From Victivallales bacterium (GTDB lineage: Bacteria > Verrucomicrobiota > Lentisphaeria > Oligosphaerales > Lenti-02): a stretch of 6,533 nt of DNA. Both the position numbers and the translations under genes were made by a program. The notes below the pieces were generated by a model that was given only the letters and a program-made list of their open reading frames with translations, was not told where the DNA came from and did not search any database. Shown here piece after piece: positions 6,334 through 6,533 of the stretch; the stretch's first letter is position 1; every line of letters begins with the position of its first letter. The stretch spans positions 1 to 6,533 of the forward strand of contig JABGQJ010000437.1 of assembly GCA_018648945.1 (NCBI GenBank), in the 5' to 3' direction.

Positions 6334-6533
6334 CGTGTCCAGGGCTCCTATTCGGGGGGCTGCGCCGCTTCTGATGCGATACTCAGCACGTTGGCTCTGC
6401 GGAAGCCGCGCTCTGCTTTGCGTTCACCATTCTACAATAGATGTGATCTGGTGGTCCGATAGCTGGTGTTTATTGCCGAAAGATGTCTATATTTGACTAT
6501 TATGGACCAGGCAGAAGCCAATCATCAACTTCC
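6334..6533 (-). promoter_or_regulatory. Upstream region of the operon, candidate promoter
   Basis: Non-coding sequence before the first gene, with a noticeably AT-richer part at 6421-6510. Two weak minus-strand sigma70-like options are visible. One is TTGATG (6523-6528) with an 18-nt spacer to CATAAT (6499-6504). The other is TAGAAT (6429-6434), a good -10 match without a recognisable -35. CACCAG occurs twice with a 15-nt period (6463-6468 and 6448-6453). The aldo/keto reductase ribosome site AGGAG is at 6345-6349. No divergent gene is seen before the window edge. Confidence 0.35.

Overview
The window is a compact, GC-rich catabolic locus. All six convincing genes lie on the minus strand and read from the right edge towards the left. 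Together they look like an operon for releasing L-fucose from glycans and oxidising it through the non-phosphorylative (L-fuconate) route. In transcription order they are: an aldo/keto reductase resembling L-fucose dehydrogenase (6333-5287), an RbsD/FucU-family sugar mutarotase (5267-4875), an amidohydrolase resembling L-fuconolactonase (4695-3865), a zinc medium-chain dehydrogenase (3845-2823), an enolase-superfamily acid-sugar dehydratase (2826-1693) and a GH29 alpha-L-fucosidase (1667-222).

The logic is inferred from family membership plus clustering. The fucosidase frees L-fucose, the mutarotase interconverts its anomers, and the aldo/keto reductase oxidises it to L-fuconolactone. The lactonase opens this to L-fuconate, and the dehydratase gives 2-keto-3-deoxy-L-fuconate. 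The zinc dehydrogenase is the best local candidate for oxidising that product further. The final C-C cleaving enzyme (a fumarylacetoacetase-fold hydrolase or an aldolase), a fucose or oligosaccharide transporter and a regulator are not in the window.

Gene spacing is tight: 19 nt, 179 nt, 19 nt, a 4-nt ATGA overlap and 25 nt. The 179-nt gap (4696-4874) is the only place inside the operon with room for an internal promoter or operator. It carries a short palindrome. Upstream of the first gene (6334-6533) is a comparatively AT-rich stretch suitable for a promoter. Downstream of the last gene (1-221) there is no credible gene. That stretch holds three GC-rich hairpins, which look like a palindromic intergenic repeat and/or the 3' end of the operon.

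The organism cannot be named from this sequence. High GC, bacterial Shine-Dalgarno sites, tight operon packing and a cytosolic-looking GH29 with an oxidative fucose pathway fit an environmental, glycan-degrading bacterium. Planctomycetota, Verrucomicrobiota, Latescibacterota or Poribacteria-like lineages are plausible, but this is a low-confidence inference. I saw no tRNA, rRNA, CRISPR array, transposase or phage gene.
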